64,000 nt of DNA from Paludibacteraceae bacterium (GCA_905234835.1 CAJOIZ010000002.1:40351-104350), one strand, 5' to 3'; shown: positions 16,220-25,234, counted from the stretch's first letter. Numbers and translations: made by a program. The notes: generated by a model not told the origin, from the letters alone.

Positions 16220-19123
16220 TTAATATACGAAGATATCCTTGATTTTCAGGCGGCGTACGGCACCGCGAGTCTTAAGGAAGTCCATCGGCATTTCATTCTC
16301 GTTTCCGAGGAAGAAATAACGATAGGTGCGGTTAGCAACATGTTTCTTCTGGAACGCCTGTACATCTTCCAGCGTGAGGTTCTTCACTTCACGATAGATA
16401 TCCTCAAACAGGTCATGGTCCCAGCCTTTGTCGCGGAAGCCGAGGTAAGAGCCAATGGGTGAGGAACGTACATAACGCCGTTTCTCTATGTTCTTGAGCA
16501 GTGAAGACTTGGCTTGTGCAAAAGCAGCCTGCGACATCGGCATGTAGTTGCAAATGGAGTCGAATGTCAGCATACAGTCTTTCAGTTTGTCGTTCTGCGT
16601 GATGATATAAGTGAGGTACGAGTTGTTCTCTCCTTTGTGTCCCGCCATGCTATAGTATGCTGCGGACGTGTAGCACAACGCGCGTGCTTCGCGCATCTCC
16701 TGGAATACAATAGACCCCATTGAACCGTCGAAATACTCGTTGTACAAGCGTATAACGGCTTCGTCTTTCGGAGTATATACCTCTCCCCAGTTGGCATAAC
16801 CCACATAGTAGGTCGTATTGGCATCAAAGGGAGCGATATAGACTTCACTCTTCTTCACTACCTGCGGCTGCAAGCGTTCGGAATGAATCTGCTTAGCACG
16901 ATTGCCTTGCGCCACCAGTCTGGACTGCGAATTGAGAACCTGCTTGAGTTCTCCTTCCGTCATCGGTCCATAGTACGTCACCCTGCACATTCCTGGAATC
17001 AGTTCACGCAACCGCGCAAGCACTTTCTCACCGGAAAGTTTTTTCATCTGCTTCGGCGTAAGTACCATCCGTTGCAAGTTCTTTTTGCCATAGGTACCGT
17101 AGGTGCGCAGGTTGCCAAAGCATGAACGCTGGTCAAGCTTGCTGTCCTCGTGCGCTTTGATACGGTCAGCAACCACCTCCTGATAGACTGTCTCTTCGGG
17201 ACGGGCAGTCAGTACCCAGTCTTCGAGAAGCTGAAGCGTCTTTTGGAAGTTCTCTTGCAAACCGTAAATGTGGAAGTGTGTTTCGTTAGCACTTGCATAG
17301 GCATTGGCTTCCGCTGCAATCTGGTAGAGGTCAGACTGGAACACTTCCGTAGTCATAGTAGCGGTACCGAGATACGACAGGAGGTCTGTAGCGAGCGAGA
17401 GGGACGGATCCTGATGCGTACCTTTCTCGATGCAGAAGTCCAATTCAAAAAGTTCATTCTCCTTGTTCTGCACATAGAGCAGTTCCTGTCCGTTGTTAAG
17501 CGTGGAGCGTGTCAAGTCCTTGTCGAAATTAAGGAACTGCGGTTGGAGTTGGTCAGCAGACATAGCCGCAAGTTCCAACATCCGTGCGGACTGTGCTTCG
17601 CGGTTCATATCAATGGGTGTAATCTTGGGTTTGTCCACCTTGGGCGGATTGACATCTTCGCCCTGCTGTTTGAATACGCAGGCATACCCATCGGTGAAGT
17701 AGCGGTTGGCAACGCGCATGATGTCCTCTTTGGTCACTTTGGCTTTGCGGTCCAATTCGCCTATCACTTCGCTATAAGGGATATTGTAGATATATGAGTG
17801 GAGGAACTTGTTGGCACGGGAGCGGTTCGACTGGAGACTCTCCATCTCATAGCGACGGTGGTTCGCGTTAATAGCCTGCAACATACGTTCCGAAAATTCG
17901 CCACGTTTGAGCTTCTCCAATTCATCCAGCAGCATCTTACGTACCTCTTCAAGTGTCTGTCCTTCTTTCGGACTACCGAACATGAAGAACGTCGTGAAGT
18001 CTTTACCTGCCAGTGCGCCAGCGCCTACGCTGAGCATACGCTGCTGCTGGTCAATGTCCACATCCAAGAGACCACACTTACCGTTTTGCAATACGCTCTC
18101 CATCACTTCAATTACATCAATATCCTCGTGGGTGATATCGGGCATACGCCATCCCATCCATACTTCGGGCGACTCCTTTCCATATACCACCGTATCTCTA
18201 TGCTGTTCGAGAACGGGTTGGTTGGGTGTCTCATAGTTTTCGATATTGGGATTGGGTTGCCACTGTCCGAAATACTCATCTATAAGGGCAATTGTCCTAT
18301 CGAAATCCAAATCACCGGCAAGGCATATCACTACATTATTGGGACGGTAGTAGTTATCGTAGAAGCGGCGAATGTTCTTAATGGAAGGGTTCTTCAGATG
18401 CTCCTGCGTACCTATGATGGAGTGCTGACGATAAGGCACATTAGGATAAAGGATATTGTTGACAGCGAGCATCACCTTATCGCGATCCATTGTGCTGTAC
18501 ATATTGAACTCCTCATATACGGCTTCGAGTTCGGTATGGAATCCGCGGATAACCATATTCTGAAAGCGGTCGGACTCTATAATCGCCCAACGGCGCAACT
18601 CACCCGCCGGTATCACTTCGTGATAGCAAGTGCGGTCATCGGCCGTGTAAGCATTCACTCCCGTTGCGCCAATGAGCGACATCAACTTGTCAAACTCGTT
18701 GGCTACGGCAATCTTCGAGTTGAGGTAGGAGATGCTGTCAATGAGGTGATAGATAGCCGCCCGTTGTTCCGGGTCAGTGGTCTGCCCGTACTGCTCGTAG
18801 AGGTCGTCAATCTGGCGGAGCAGCGGCACTTCTTTCTCGTAGTCGGTAGTGCCGTAACTGCGTGTACCTTTGAACATCAAATGTTCAAGGTAGTGCGCCA
18901 GACCGGTGGAGTTGAGGGGGTCGTTCTGTCCGCCCGCACGAACCGCAATCATCGTCTGGATTTCGGGTTTCTCCGCATTGCGGCTCATGAAGACCGTCAG
19001 GCCGTTATCGAGCGTGTACTGCCGCGCCTGCGCCGGGTCATTGGGGAAGGTTACGTACTTGTAGTCTTTGGCATACGCCATGAAGGCGAACATTGCCAAT
19101 ACGATAGAAAGAATCTTTTTCAT
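16220..19123 (-). CDS. M16 family zinc metalloprotease, secreted/periplasmic
   Basis: 967 residues with a signal peptide (MKKILSIVLAMFAFMAYA). The inverted zinc motif H-Y-L-E-H is at 77-81, and the distal Glu lies in E-L-E-A-V-Y-E-E near 198-205. The length fits a full two-half pitrilysin/PqqL-type peptidase with a catalytic N-half and an inactive, substrate-holding C-half. It degrades peptides in the periplasm. It has its own promoter at 19159-19189 and is divergent from nfeD. Long + strand ORFs inside it are shadows. Confidence 0.92.
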   Translation of the reverse strand: MKKILSIVLAMFAFMAYAKDYKYVTFPNDPAQARQYTLDNGLTVFMSRNAEKPEIQTMIAVRAGGQNDPLNSTGLAHYLEHLMFKGTRSYGTTDYEKEVPLLRQIDDLYEQYGQTTDPEQRAAIYHLIDSISYLNSKIAVANEFDKLMSLIGATGVNAYTADDRTCYHEVIPAGELRRWAIIESDRFQNMVIRGFHTELEAVYEEFNMYSTMDRDKVMLAVNNILYPNVPYRQHSIIGTQEHLKNPSIKNIRRFYDNYYRPNNVVICLAGDLDFDRTIALIDEYFGQWQPNPNIENYETPNQPVLEQHRDTVVYGKESPEVWMGWRMPDITHEDIDVIEVMESVLQNGKCGLLDVDIDQQQRMLSVGAGALAGKDFTTFFMFGSPKEGQTLEEVRKMLLDELEKLKRGEFSERMLQAINANHRRYEMESLQSNRSRANKFLHSYIYNIPYSEVIGELDRKAKVTKEDIMRVANRYFTDGYACVFKQQGEDVNPPKVDKPKITPIDMNREAQSARMLELAAMSADQLQPQFLNFDKDLTRSTLNNGQELLYVQNKENELFELDFCIEKGTHQDPSLSLATDLLSYLGTATMTTEVFQSDLYQIAAEANAYASANETHFHIYGLQENFQKTLQLLEDWVLTARPEETVYQEVVADRIKAHEDSKLDQRSCFGNLRTYGTYGKKNLQRMVLTPKQMKKLSGEKVLARLRELIPGMCRVTYYGPMTEGELKQVLNSQSRLVAQGNRAKQIHSERLQPQVVKKSEVYIAPFDANTTYYVGYANWGEVYTPKDEAVIRLYNEYFDGSMGSIVFQEMREARALCYTSAAYYSMAGHKGENNSYLTYIITQNDKLKDCMLTFDSICNYMPMSQAAFAQAKSSLLKNIEKRRYVRSSPIGSYLGFRDKGWDHDLFEDIYREVKNLTLEDVQAFQKKHVANRTYRYFFLGNENEMPMDFLKTRGAVRRLKIKDIFVY

Positions 19124-19158
19124 TTGTACAGGTATAATTGGTTAACGTTACAACGCCG

Positions 19159-19189
19159 CAAAAATAGTATTTTTTCTTACCTTGCGCAA
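19159..19189 (-). promoter_or_regulatory. Promoter for M16 protease
   Basis: Minus strand TATTTTTG (19166-19159) with TTG (19189-19187) 20 bases upstream. It fits the Bacteroidota form and leaves a leader of about 30 bases before the ATG at 19123. Confidence 0.7.
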
Positions 19190-19227
19190 CCCTATTCCAC
19201 TTTTTGGCATGAAAAATGCGGATTTCA

Positions 19228-19258
19228 TTGTGTATGTCAAAAAAAAACACTTACTTTG
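19228..19258 (+). promoter_or_regulatory. Promoter for nfeD-SPFH pair
   Basis: TTG at 19228-19230, 20 bases, then TTACTTTG at 19251-19258, one base off TAnnTTTG at its second position. The spacing is the same as in the other promoters of this window. Leader of about 47 bases. Confidence 0.55.
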
Positions 19259-19310
19259 CTGCGTTTTTTGAAAACTAACCTATCGAATAATCGTTTAAAC
19301 ACTTCACACT

Positions 19311-19745
19311 ATGATTTGGTATATCTGGCTCATTATCACACTTGTATTAGTGGTTATCGAACTGTTTACAGGTGGATTCGGCGTCCTTTCTTTCGCTTTT
19401 GGATGCGCCGCCGGTGCCGTAGTATCCTTATGCGGACTGTCGCTCAACTGGCAACTACTGACCGCGATAGCCGTTTCGTTAGTGTTCTTCATCTTTGTCC
19501 GTCCGTTTGCAGTCAAGTTCCTGCTGCGTCAGAAGAACGATGAGGTCCGTACGAACACGGATGCGCTAATCGGTCGCAAGGTACGCGTAACAGAAACCAT
19601 CGACAACAACGCGGGTACGGGACACGTAGCAGTGGACGGCGATGTGTGGAAAGCCGTGGCAAAGGATGACACCCTTATCCCCGTCGGAACAATGGTCCAA
19701 ATCACCGAGCAGGACAGTCTGATTCTGACCGTCACCCCCGTATAA
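19311..19745 (+). CDS. NfeD-family membrane protein
   Basis: 144 residues, the short NfeD form. Two or three hydrophobic segments fill residues 1-70 (starting MIWYIWLIITLVLVVIELF), followed by a soluble OB-fold C-domain with the motif L-I-G-R-K-V-R-V-T-E and G-x-V-x-V-D-G-D-V-W-K-A. Short NfeD proteins pair with SPFH proteins, as here (44 bases apart), and are thought to influence membrane microdomain organisation. It has no serine protease domain. Confidence 0.9.
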   Translation: MIWYIWLIITLVLVVIELFTGGFGVLSFAFGCAAGAVVSLCGLSLNWQLLTAIAVSLVFFIFVRPFAVKFLLRQKNDEVRTNTDALIGRKVRVTETIDNNAGTGHVAVDGDVWKAVAKDDTLIPVGTMVQITEQDSLILTVTPV

Positions 19746-19789
19746 ACTATTTCGCAACCAAAATAAAACAACCTTAAAACATTAGCACT

Positions 19790-20737
19790 ATGAACTCAGG
19801 AACATTTGTACTCATTGCGTTAGCAATTGTAGTTGTCATCTATGTATTGAGCGGCATCAAGATTGTGTCGCAGTCGGAAGTGATGATCGTTGAACGACTG
19901 GGTAAGTACCAGCGCACTCTCGGTGCAGGCATCCATATCATGCTTCCTATCATCGAACGCGCCCGCGAAGTGCGTCAGCGCGGCAGAGGTACATCCGCCC
20001 GTATTGACCTTCGCGAACAAGTATTTGATTTCGACCGCCAAACCGTAATCACGAAAGACAATGTGATGACTGAAATCAACGCCCTACTCTACTTCCAGAT
20101 TGTGGATCCCGTCAAATCCGTTTATGAAATCACAAACCTTCCGTTGGCCATCGAGAAACTGACCCAAACGACCCTGCGTAATGTGGTAGGTGAACTGGAA
20201 CTGGATGAGACACTTACGTCACGCGACACCATCAACTCCAAACTGCGCACCGTATTGGACGACGCAACGAACAAATGGGGTGTGAAAGTCAACCGCGTAG
20301 AGCTACAAGACATTATGCCTCCGGTAAACATCCAAGAAGCAATGGAGAAACAAATGACCGCCGAACGCGACAAACGTGCCGCCATCCTGACCGCCGAAGG
20401 TGAAAAGCAATCCGCCATCCTGAAATCAGAGGGTGAGAAATCGGCAGAAATCAACGCCGCCGAAGCCGAGAAACAAGCTCGCATCCTGCGTGCCGAAGGT
20501 GCCGCCAAAGCACAGGTACTGCAAGCCGAAGCCGAAGCTAACGCCATCAATAAAGTGGCTGAAGCCGTCAAAGGACAAAAGTCCAATCCCGTCAACTATC
20601 TGTTGGCAATCAAGTACATAGATAGTCTGAAAGAGATGACGTCGGGCAAGGACAACAAGACCGTCTATCTGCCTTACGAGGCAACGGGCGTTCTCGGTTC
20701 GCTGGGCACCATCAAGGATATGTTCAAACACGAGTAA
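19790..20737 (+). CDS. SPFH/stomatin-like membrane protein (QmcA type)
   Basis: 315 residues. An N-terminal membrane segment (about 5-25) is followed by the SPFH domain (V-S-Q-S-E-V-M-I-V-E-R-L-G-K-Y then D-L-R-E-Q-V-F-D). A long Ala/Glu-rich helix (about 180-250) with repeated A-E-G-E-K-Q and A-E-A-E motifs drives oligomerisation. The C-terminus is short. Together with the upstream NfeD gene it forms the typical slipin/QmcA operon, producing large membrane assemblies. A strong terminator follows directly. Confidence 0.92.
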   Translation: MNSGTFVLIALAIVVVIYVLSGIKIVSQSEVMIVERLGKYQRTLGAGIHIMLPIIERAREVRQRGRGTSARIDLREQVFDFDRQTVITKDNVMTEINALLYFQIVDPVKSVYEITNLPLAIEKLTQTTLRNVVGELELDETLTSRDTINSKLRTVLDDATNKWGVKVNRVELQDIMPPVNIQEAMEKQMTAERDKRAAILTAEGEKQSAILKSEGEKSAEINAAEAEKQARILRAEGAAKAQVLQAEAEANAINKVAEAVKGQKSNPVNYLLAIKYIDSLKEMTSGKDNKTVYLPYEATGVLGSLGTIKDMFKHE

Positions 20738-20742
20738 CAAGA

Positions 20743-20774
20743 CAGCAACAGCGAACGCTGTTGCTGCTTTTTTA
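20743..20774 (+). terminator. Intrinsic terminator after SPFH gene
   Basis: Perfect stem CAGCAACAGC / GCTGTTGCTG with loop GAAC, followed by C and seven T, starting 5 bases after the stop codon. Confidence 0.92.
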
Positions 20775-20791
20775 TTCCCTCCAGAAAAGCG

Positions 20792-20826
20792 ATACACTTG
20801 CTGTAGCATTTATGCAGCAAGTGTAT
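20792..20826 (-). terminator. Hairpin at 3' end of obgE
   Basis: ATACACTTGCTG pairs perfectly with CAGCAAGTGTAT over an 11-base loop. On the minus strand it is followed by CGCTTTTC, a weak T-run. It is the likely obgE terminator, with the 11-bp repeat lying between stop codon and hairpin. Confidence 0.6.
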
Positions 20827-20828
20827 GC

Positions 20829-20861
20829 TATCCCTATAGTATCCCTATAGTATCCGTATAG
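20829..20861. repeat. 11-bp tandem repeat, 3 copies (TATCCCTATAG)
   Basis: TATCCCTATAG, TATCCCTATAG, TATCCGTATAG run back to back between the obgE stop and its hairpin. One of four 11-bp arrays in this window. Confidence 0.9.
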
Positions 20862-20876
20862 TGTGCTGAGGGTAGT

Positions 20877-22067
20877 TTATTGGTCCCAGCCTATACCTTT
20901 ATACTTACTCAAATCCCAGTCCTCGTCCACCTCGTTGAGATAAATAGTGCCGGGTTCGTCTTCCTCCGTGTCCGTGTCATCATCAGCCACGTCCCGAGCA
21001 TCGACAGCAATCGGTGCGTGCGATATCTCGATGACCTGATTCTGCTCTTTCTGCAACTCCGCCCATAGCGCGTCCTTGAGTTCGGGGATGCCCATACCCG
21101 TGACGGAGGATATGCAGAAGACAGGAATACCCAGCTTTTCTTGCAGGGGCTGCGGGTCAAGGGTCTGTATGTCGCACTTGGTCAGCGCCAACAGCCGTGC
21201 CTTAGTGAGCAGTTCGGGGTTGTACTTCTCCAGTTCGGCGAGCAAGATGCGGTACTCCTTTTCTATATGTGCGAGTGCGGACTGTTCGTCTGCGTCGCCG
21301 TCTCTGTCAGGGACAGCTACCGGCACCATGAAGAGCAGCACGGCGTTGCGCTCGATATGCCGCAGGAAGCGGAGTCCGAGTCCCTTGCCCTCGCTGGCAC
21401 CCTCGATAATGCCGGGGATGTCCGCCATACAGAACGAGCAGTTGTCACGTACAGCAACGATACCCAACTGGGGCGTGAGCGTAGTGAAGGGGTAGTCGGC
21501 AATCTCGGGTTTGGCAGCCGAAACGACCGACAAGAGGGTCGATTTGCCTGCATTGGGGAAGCCGACAAGACCGACATCGGCAAGCACTTTGAGTTGGAGG
21601 ACGATGTTGCGCTCCTGCGCAGGTTCGCCGGGCTGGGCATAACGGGGTGTCTGGTTGGTAGCCGAGCGGAAATGCCAGTTGCCCAAGCCTCCACGTCCAC
21701 CTTTGAGGAGGACGAGCTGCTCCTTGTCCTCCTTTATCTCAGCGAGCCATTCGCCCGTGTCGCCGTCATAGACCACCGTGCCGCAAGGGACTTGGATAAT
21801 CTTGTCCTCTCCGTCCTTGCCAAACGAGCGCGACTGACCGCCGTGACCACCGTCGGTGGCAAGGATATGCTTCTGGTACTTAAGGTGGAGCAAGGTCCAC
21901 AAGTTGCGGTTGCCCTGCAGGATAATGTGTCCGCCACGCCCGCCATCGCCGCCGTCAGGTCCGCCCTTGGGGACGTACTTGGCACGATGAAGGTGCATAC
22001 AGCCCGCGCCGCCCTTACCTGAGCGGCAATAGATGCGGACCTGGTCTATGAAGTTTCCGTTCGCCAT
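20877..22067 (-). CDS. obgE: Obg-family GTPase
   Basis: 396 residues. The Gly-rich Obg fold (about 1-160) contains [12 protein letters not shown] and G-G-R-G-G-L-G-N. The G domain follows with G-F-P-N-A-G-K-S-T (G1), D-I-P-G-I-I-E-G-A (G3), T-K-C-D (G4) and S-S-V-T-G (G5). The C-terminus is short and acidic, with a stretch [10 protein letters not shown]. ObgE acts in 50S ribosome maturation and stress control. The ribosomal genes rplU/rpmA are not adjacent. Confidence 0.95.
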   Translation of the reverse strand: MANGNFIDQVRIYCRSGKGGAGCMHLHRAKYVPKGGPDGGDGGRGGHIILQGNRNLWTLLHLKYQKHILATDGGHGGQSRSFGKDGEDKIIQVPCGTVVYDGDTGEWLAEIKEDKEQLVLLKGGRGGLGNWHFRSATNQTPRYAQPGEPAQERNIVLQLKVLADVGLVGFPNAGKSTLLSVVSAAKPEIADYPFTTLTPQLGIVAVRDNCSFCMADIPGIIEGASEGKGLGLRFLRHIERNAVLLFMVPVAVPDRDGDADEQSALAHIEKEYRILLAELEKYNPELLTKARLLALTKCDIQTLDPQPLQEKLGIPVFCISSVTGMGIPELKDALWAELQKEQNQVIEISHAPIAVDARDVADDDTDTEEDEPGTIYLNEVDEDWDLSKYKGIGWDQ

Positions 22068-22081
22068 GGGCTTAATAAGCA

Positions 22082-22123
22082 GTTATCTTTGCGCCTGCGA
22101 CGAGCGCAAGACGCAAAGATAAC
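22082..22123. promoter_or_regulatory. 12-bp inverted repeat carrying two divergent -7 boxes
   Basis: GTTATCTTTGCG (22082-22093) and CGCAAAGATAAC (22112-22123) are exact inverted repeats 18 bases apart. Each arm contains TATCTTTG, so minus-strand 22121-22114 can serve as the obgE -7 box, while the other arm faces the opposite way. No matching TTG is seen at the -33 distance. It could also act as an operator or RNA hairpin. Confidence 0.5.
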
Positions 22124-22141
22124 AGATAAAGTGGTTAAAGA

Positions 22142-23560
22142 TTATTGAAGACGAACGCCCTGTGCGTTGTAGCGGATGCCGTCACGAATGATAACGATGC
22201 GGCCTTCTTCGACAACTTTTACGACTTTCACCTCTGCTTCTACCTGGTCAACAGCAGTAGGAGTAGCGCCAAGACGGTAGAGCGTGAGAGGTCCGCCTGT
22301 ATTCTCTGCGTAGCAGGCAAAACCATACGTATTATTATTACGCAGCCACTTGTTGCCAGAGTCTTGGGAAGAAGCAGCACGAGCTACATTCTCAAACTCG
22401 TAAGTATTGGCTTCGGTGACGGAGATGTTCCACTTGGCGTTGTCGGTCGTAGCGTCGTCTAACAAGGTGCCTTTGTTCTTGGCATCCGTGCTGGCAGCGT
22501 ATTTGCCTGTGCTCTCGTTGAAGAGTGTCCAGTGGTCACCTGCAGAAGCAATGTGCCAGATAATGTCGGCTGCGGGATCAACCAATACTTCTCCTGAAAC
22601 AGTAAACGTAGCGACATCAAAACGGTTCACTTTCTCTTGCTTAGCGTTCTCCTGGATGAAGGCTTTCATTGCGTATTCGCCATAGGTGATTACGTAGTCA
22701 CCTTCAACAACTTCACCTGACATCTTCACGAAGCCACCAGAAAGGTCAGCAACATTCAACTTAACTGATACCTGAGCGGATACATTGTCCGCTTCGGACT
22801 TGATGGTTAGGGTCTGGCTGTATTTGCCTTCCGTAGCGGGATTGGCAGTGATGGTCAGTTTGTCGCCACTCTCAGCGAGTGAACCCGATACGCTGAACGG
22901 TGAAGCCAATGCCGTATAGGTTATCTCGCCCTTCAGATTACCGAAAGAAACAGTGATTTCCATCGAAACAGCCTTGTCACCAACGGCTTTGGTGCCGAAA
23001 TCAGCAGCGGCAGGCGTAACGTTAATAAACGGAGCGGTTGACACTTGGAGCTCATACACGGTGAAATTATGTCCGTAGCTGTCTATATTCGATTGCGCAT
23101 AAGCCTTGTAGCCATTGGAGCCTTCGGAGGTCTCACCGAGGAAACGGTCAGCGTTGGAGACGTTGGTGATAGTAGCCTCATCGCCATCGAATGTGAATTT
23201 CCAACGAGCACTTGCATCGTTAGACATCGTAATGTCGGTCTTCTTGGAGGGGTTGCCGAGGAAGATGTGACCTGTAGGATCATCAGCGTACTTCTTTTCG
23301 TTACGGATAGCAAAACCTTCGATATTGTCTCCGTCCAGTTTCCATACGTAGTCCTCTTTACCAGTCAGCGCGGTTGTCTGGTAGTCATCCGTAGCCTGTA
23401 GAACTTTGTTAACGAGCGAGGAGCAGAGAACGTGGTCGTTGCGCTCGAACACATAGAGACCGCCGTCCTTGACCTCGGTCACCTTGACGAGGCTGTACTG
23501 TTGGGCCGAAAGAGTGCCCATTAGCAGCAAAGCTGCTGCGAGAGTAAACAGTTTTTTCAT
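22142..23560 (-). CDS. Secreted surface protein with short C-terminal tag
   Basis: 472 residues with a signal peptide (MKKLFTLAAALLLMGTLSAQ). Residues about 20-165 and 280-430 look like related lectin- or ricin-like modules (L-Y-V-F-E-R-N-D, W-K-F-T-F-D-G-D; D-Y-V-I-T-Y-G-E-Y, A-K-W-N-I-S-V). Between them is an Ig-like domain with I-N-V-T-P-A-A-A-D-F-G-T. It ends G-R-I-V-I-I-R-D-G-I-R-Y-N-A-Q-G, the tag shared by six proteins here and probably an export or anchoring signal. It lies 94 bases after adk and may be cotranscribed with it. Function unknown. Confidence 0.82.
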   Translation of the reverse strand: MKKLFTLAAALLLMGTLSAQQYSLVKVTEVKDGGLYVFERNDHVLCSSLVNKVLQATDDYQTTALTGKEDYVWKLDGDNIEGFAIRNEKKYADDPTGHIFLGNPSKKTDITMSNDASARWKFTFDGDEATITNVSNADRFLGETSEGSNGYKAYAQSNIDSYGHNFTVYELQVSTAPFINVTPAAADFGTKAVGDKAVSMEITVSFGNLKGEITYTALASPFSVSGSLAESGDKLTITANPATEGKYSQTLTIKSEADNVSAQVSVKLNVADLSGGFVKMSGEVVEGDYVITYGEYAMKAFIQENAKQEKVNRFDVATFTVSGEVLVDPAADIIWHIASAGDHWTLFNESTGKYAASTDAKNKGTLLDDATTDNAKWNISVTEANTYEFENVARAASSQDSGNKWLRNNNTYGFACYAENTGGPLTLYRLGATPTAVDQVEAEVKVVKVVEEGRIVIIRDGIRYNAQGVRLQ

Positions 23561-23590
23561 AGTTGATTTGGTTTTGGTTAATTATTGTTT

Positions 23591-23625
23591 AGTTGAAAGT
23601 TTAAAGTTGAAAGTTGAAAGTTGAA
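23591..23625. repeat. 7-bp tandem repeat (AGTTGAA), 5 copies
   Basis: AGTTGAA, AGTTTAA, AGTTGAA x3 lie between adk and the secreted-protein gene. Similar AGTTGAAAG runs are common intergenic filler in Bacteroidales as far as I recall. The next 30 bases are also low complexity (TTTATAGTTTAGAGTTTAT). Confidence 0.8.
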
Positions 23626-23654
23626 AGAAGTTCGGATAGTTTATAGTTTAGAGT

Positions 23655-24254
23655 TTATAATTTGGATTTCGCTTGTGAGCGGGCGGCACGCAGTTTGAGG
23701 ATGGTGTCTATCTGCTCAAAGGTCTGCTCCATTGAGTAGTTGCCGTTGATAAGGAAATAATTGTGGTGGCGCAGATAGTAGGCGCTGACGGGTTTGGTAA
23801 CCTCCTGATAAATACGGAGACGCTTCTTGATGGTATCGAAGTTGTCGTCCGCTCTGCCACTGGTCTTGCCACGTTCGAGAAGGCGTTTGATAACCTCGTC
23901 CTCATCCACCATCAACTCAAGCATCACTGCATCCATCCCCCTGCGACGCAACAGCAAGGTCAGCGCGTCCGCCTGCTCCACAGTGCGGGGATAACCATCG
24001 AAGATGACCCCTTTGCAGTCCTTTGGCAAGTCGTCAATGTAGTGTGCAATGAGGTGTACCATCATGTGGTCAGGAACGAGATTGCCCTTCGATATGAGTT
24101 CGTCAATCTCCTTACCAAGTTCGCTGCCGGATTTGATTTCCGCGCGGAGCATATCGCCCGTGGAGAGATGCTGGAGACCATAGTGTTTGACCAACAGTTC
24201 CGACTGCGTCCCTTTTCCACTTCCCGGAGCACCAAATAATATAACATTGAGCAT
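23655..24254 (-). CDS. adk: Adenylate kinase
   Basis: 199 residues from the Met at 24254. The ORF track adds 41 residues upstream that precede the likely transcription start and do not belong. Walker A G-A-P-G-S-G-K-G-T is at 8-16, with L-S-T-G-D-M-L-R and F-D-G-Y-P-R-T for AMP binding. The LID is short, without a zinc-type insert (G-R-A-D-D after G-K-T-S). It converts ATP + AMP to 2 ADP. The promoter -7 box lies 30 bases upstream, divergent from the nitroreductase gene. Confidence 0.95.
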   Translation of the reverse strand: MLNVILFGAPGSGKGTQSELLVKHYGLQHLSTGDMLRAEIKSGSELGKEIDELISKGNLVPDHMMVHLIAHYIDDLPKDCKGVIFDGYPRTVEQADALTLLLRRRGMDAVMLELMVDEDEVIKRLLERGKTSGRADDNFDTIKKRLRIYQEVTKPVSAYYLRHHNYFLINGNYSMEQTFEQIDTILKLRAARSQAKSKL

Positions 24255-24284
24255 ATAAAAACTCCTCTTTTTGTTTACAAGCGA

Positions 24285-24292
24285 CAAAGATA
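24285..24292 (-). promoter_or_regulatory. -7 element for adk
   Basis: Minus strand TATCTTTG. The best TTG upstream is 22 bases away, slightly long, so only the -7 box is claimed. Its position excludes the longer adk ORF start at 24377. Confidence 0.55.
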
Positions 24293-24323
24293 AGGCAAGT
24301 TTTTCTAAAAATACAAAAAAAGT

Positions 24324-24354
24324 TGCGTATGCCACATTTTTTTCGGTACTTTGC
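24324..24354 (+). promoter_or_regulatory. Promoter for lipid-anchored nitroreductase
   Basis: TTG at 24324-24326, 20 bases, then GTACTTTG at 24347-24354. It overlaps the ORF-track start at 24351, which supports the downstream starts at 24387 or 24402. Confidence 0.5.
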
Positions 24355-24386
24355 CGCATAAAACCATAATTAACCATTTCACAACT

Positions 24387-25088
24387 ATGAGAACAAGTAC
24401 TATGAAAGGTATTGTACGAGGCATCACAGGCATCGCCTTGTGCGTATTTTTAACAGGCTGCAGCTGCAATACATGCTGCAAAGAAGACGGCGGATGCTGT
24501 GAAAAGCAAGAATGCAAATGCTGCAAGAAACAAACATGCGAACAATGTAACAAGAAAGGATGTAGTATGCAACAGGCAGTGATTGAAAACATTATGACAC
24601 GTGTGAGCGTGCGTCAATTTACGGGCGAGAAAATCAGTGACGAGCAAGTGGAGAGCCTACTGCGTTGCGCGCTTGCCGCTCCCTCAGCAATGAACAAACA
24701 GCCGTGGGAATTCATGGTAATCAGCGACGAGGAGATGCTCGGTCTTCTCGGAGAGACCTTCCCGTACAGCCGTTGCGGCAACGGAGCGGCAATAGCCGTC
24801 ATCCCCTGCGGCAACCTTGAGCGCGCTATCAACGGGATGGAGGATTTCTGGATTAACGATGTATCCGCCGCTACGGAGAACCTGCTGCTTGCCGCCCACG
24901 CGATGGGACTCGGTGCCGTATGGACAGGCGTACACCCTAATGCGGAACGCGTAAAGCAATTGCAGGATATTCTTAACCTGCCCGAACATATCGTTCCTCT
25001 GTGCATCGTTCCCGTAGGCGTTCCTGACGAGCAGCCCGAAGTGAAAGACAAATGGGATGCAAGCAGGATTCACTACAACACATTCTGA
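24387..25088 (+). CDS. Lipid-anchored nitroreductase with Cys-rich linker
   Basis: Starts at Met 24387 or, equally well, 24402; the ORF-track start 24351 lies in the promoter. A lipoprotein signal ends in F-L-T-G-C. The next 35 residues are packed with about 12 cysteines (C-S-C-N-T-C-C, G-C-C, C-K-C-C, C-E-Q-C). The rest is an FMN-dependent nitroreductase fold: R-V-S-V-R-Q-F at the start, A-A-P-S-A-M-N-K-Q-P-W-E-F, and L-G-A-V-W-T-G-V. The catalytic domain is normally cytosolic, so a lipid-anchored form outside the inner membrane is unusual. The Cys segment may bind metal or an iron-sulphur cluster; that is inference. Confidence 0.85.
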   Translation: MRTSTMKGIVRGITGIALCVFLTGCSCNTCCKEDGGCCEKQECKCCKKQTCEQCNKKGCSMQQAVIENIMTRVSVRQFTGEKISDEQVESLLRCALAAPSAMNKQPWEFMVISDEEMLGLLGETFPYSRCGNGAAIAVIPCGNLERAINGMEDFWINDVSAATENLLLAAHAMGLGAVWTGVHPNAERVKQLQDILNLPEHIVPLCIVPVGVPDEQPEVKDKWDASRIHYNTF

Positions 25089-25100
25089 CCCGCGAAAAGA

Positions 25101-25140
25101 TAGCCCAAGGGTAGCGCAAGGGTAGCGCAAGGGTAGCGGA
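25101..25140. repeat. 11-bp tandem repeat, 3.6 copies (TAGCGCAAGGG)
   Basis: TAGCCCAAGGG, TAGCGCAAGGG, TAGCGCAAGGG, TAGCGGA follow each other 12 bases after the nitroreductase stop. One of four arrays in this window with an 11-bp period. Confidence 0.9.
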
Positions 25141-25204
25141 ATGAACAGTTACTTGTCAGACGCGCCGATAGAGTGAGCAAGGATACGGAAAAACAAAAAG
25201 CATT

Positions 25205-25234
25205 TTGCCGTTTACCTGTTTTTCCGTACTTTTG
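25205..25234 (+). promoter_or_regulatory. Promoter for second nitroreductase operon
   Basis: TTG 25205-25207, 19 bases, TACTTTTG 25227-25234. It gives a leader of about 20 bases before the ATG at 25261 and probably drives nitroreductase-pdxA-alaS. Confidence 0.75.

Noticed and set aside
17798-19543. 581-residue + strand ORF
   Set aside because: Antisense shadow of the M16 protease that runs on into nfeD in another frame; no recognisable domain.
24255-24377. N-terminal extension of the adk ORF
   Set aside because: Lies upstream of the predicted transcription start, and adenylate kinases start at the M-L-N-V-I-L-F-G motif.
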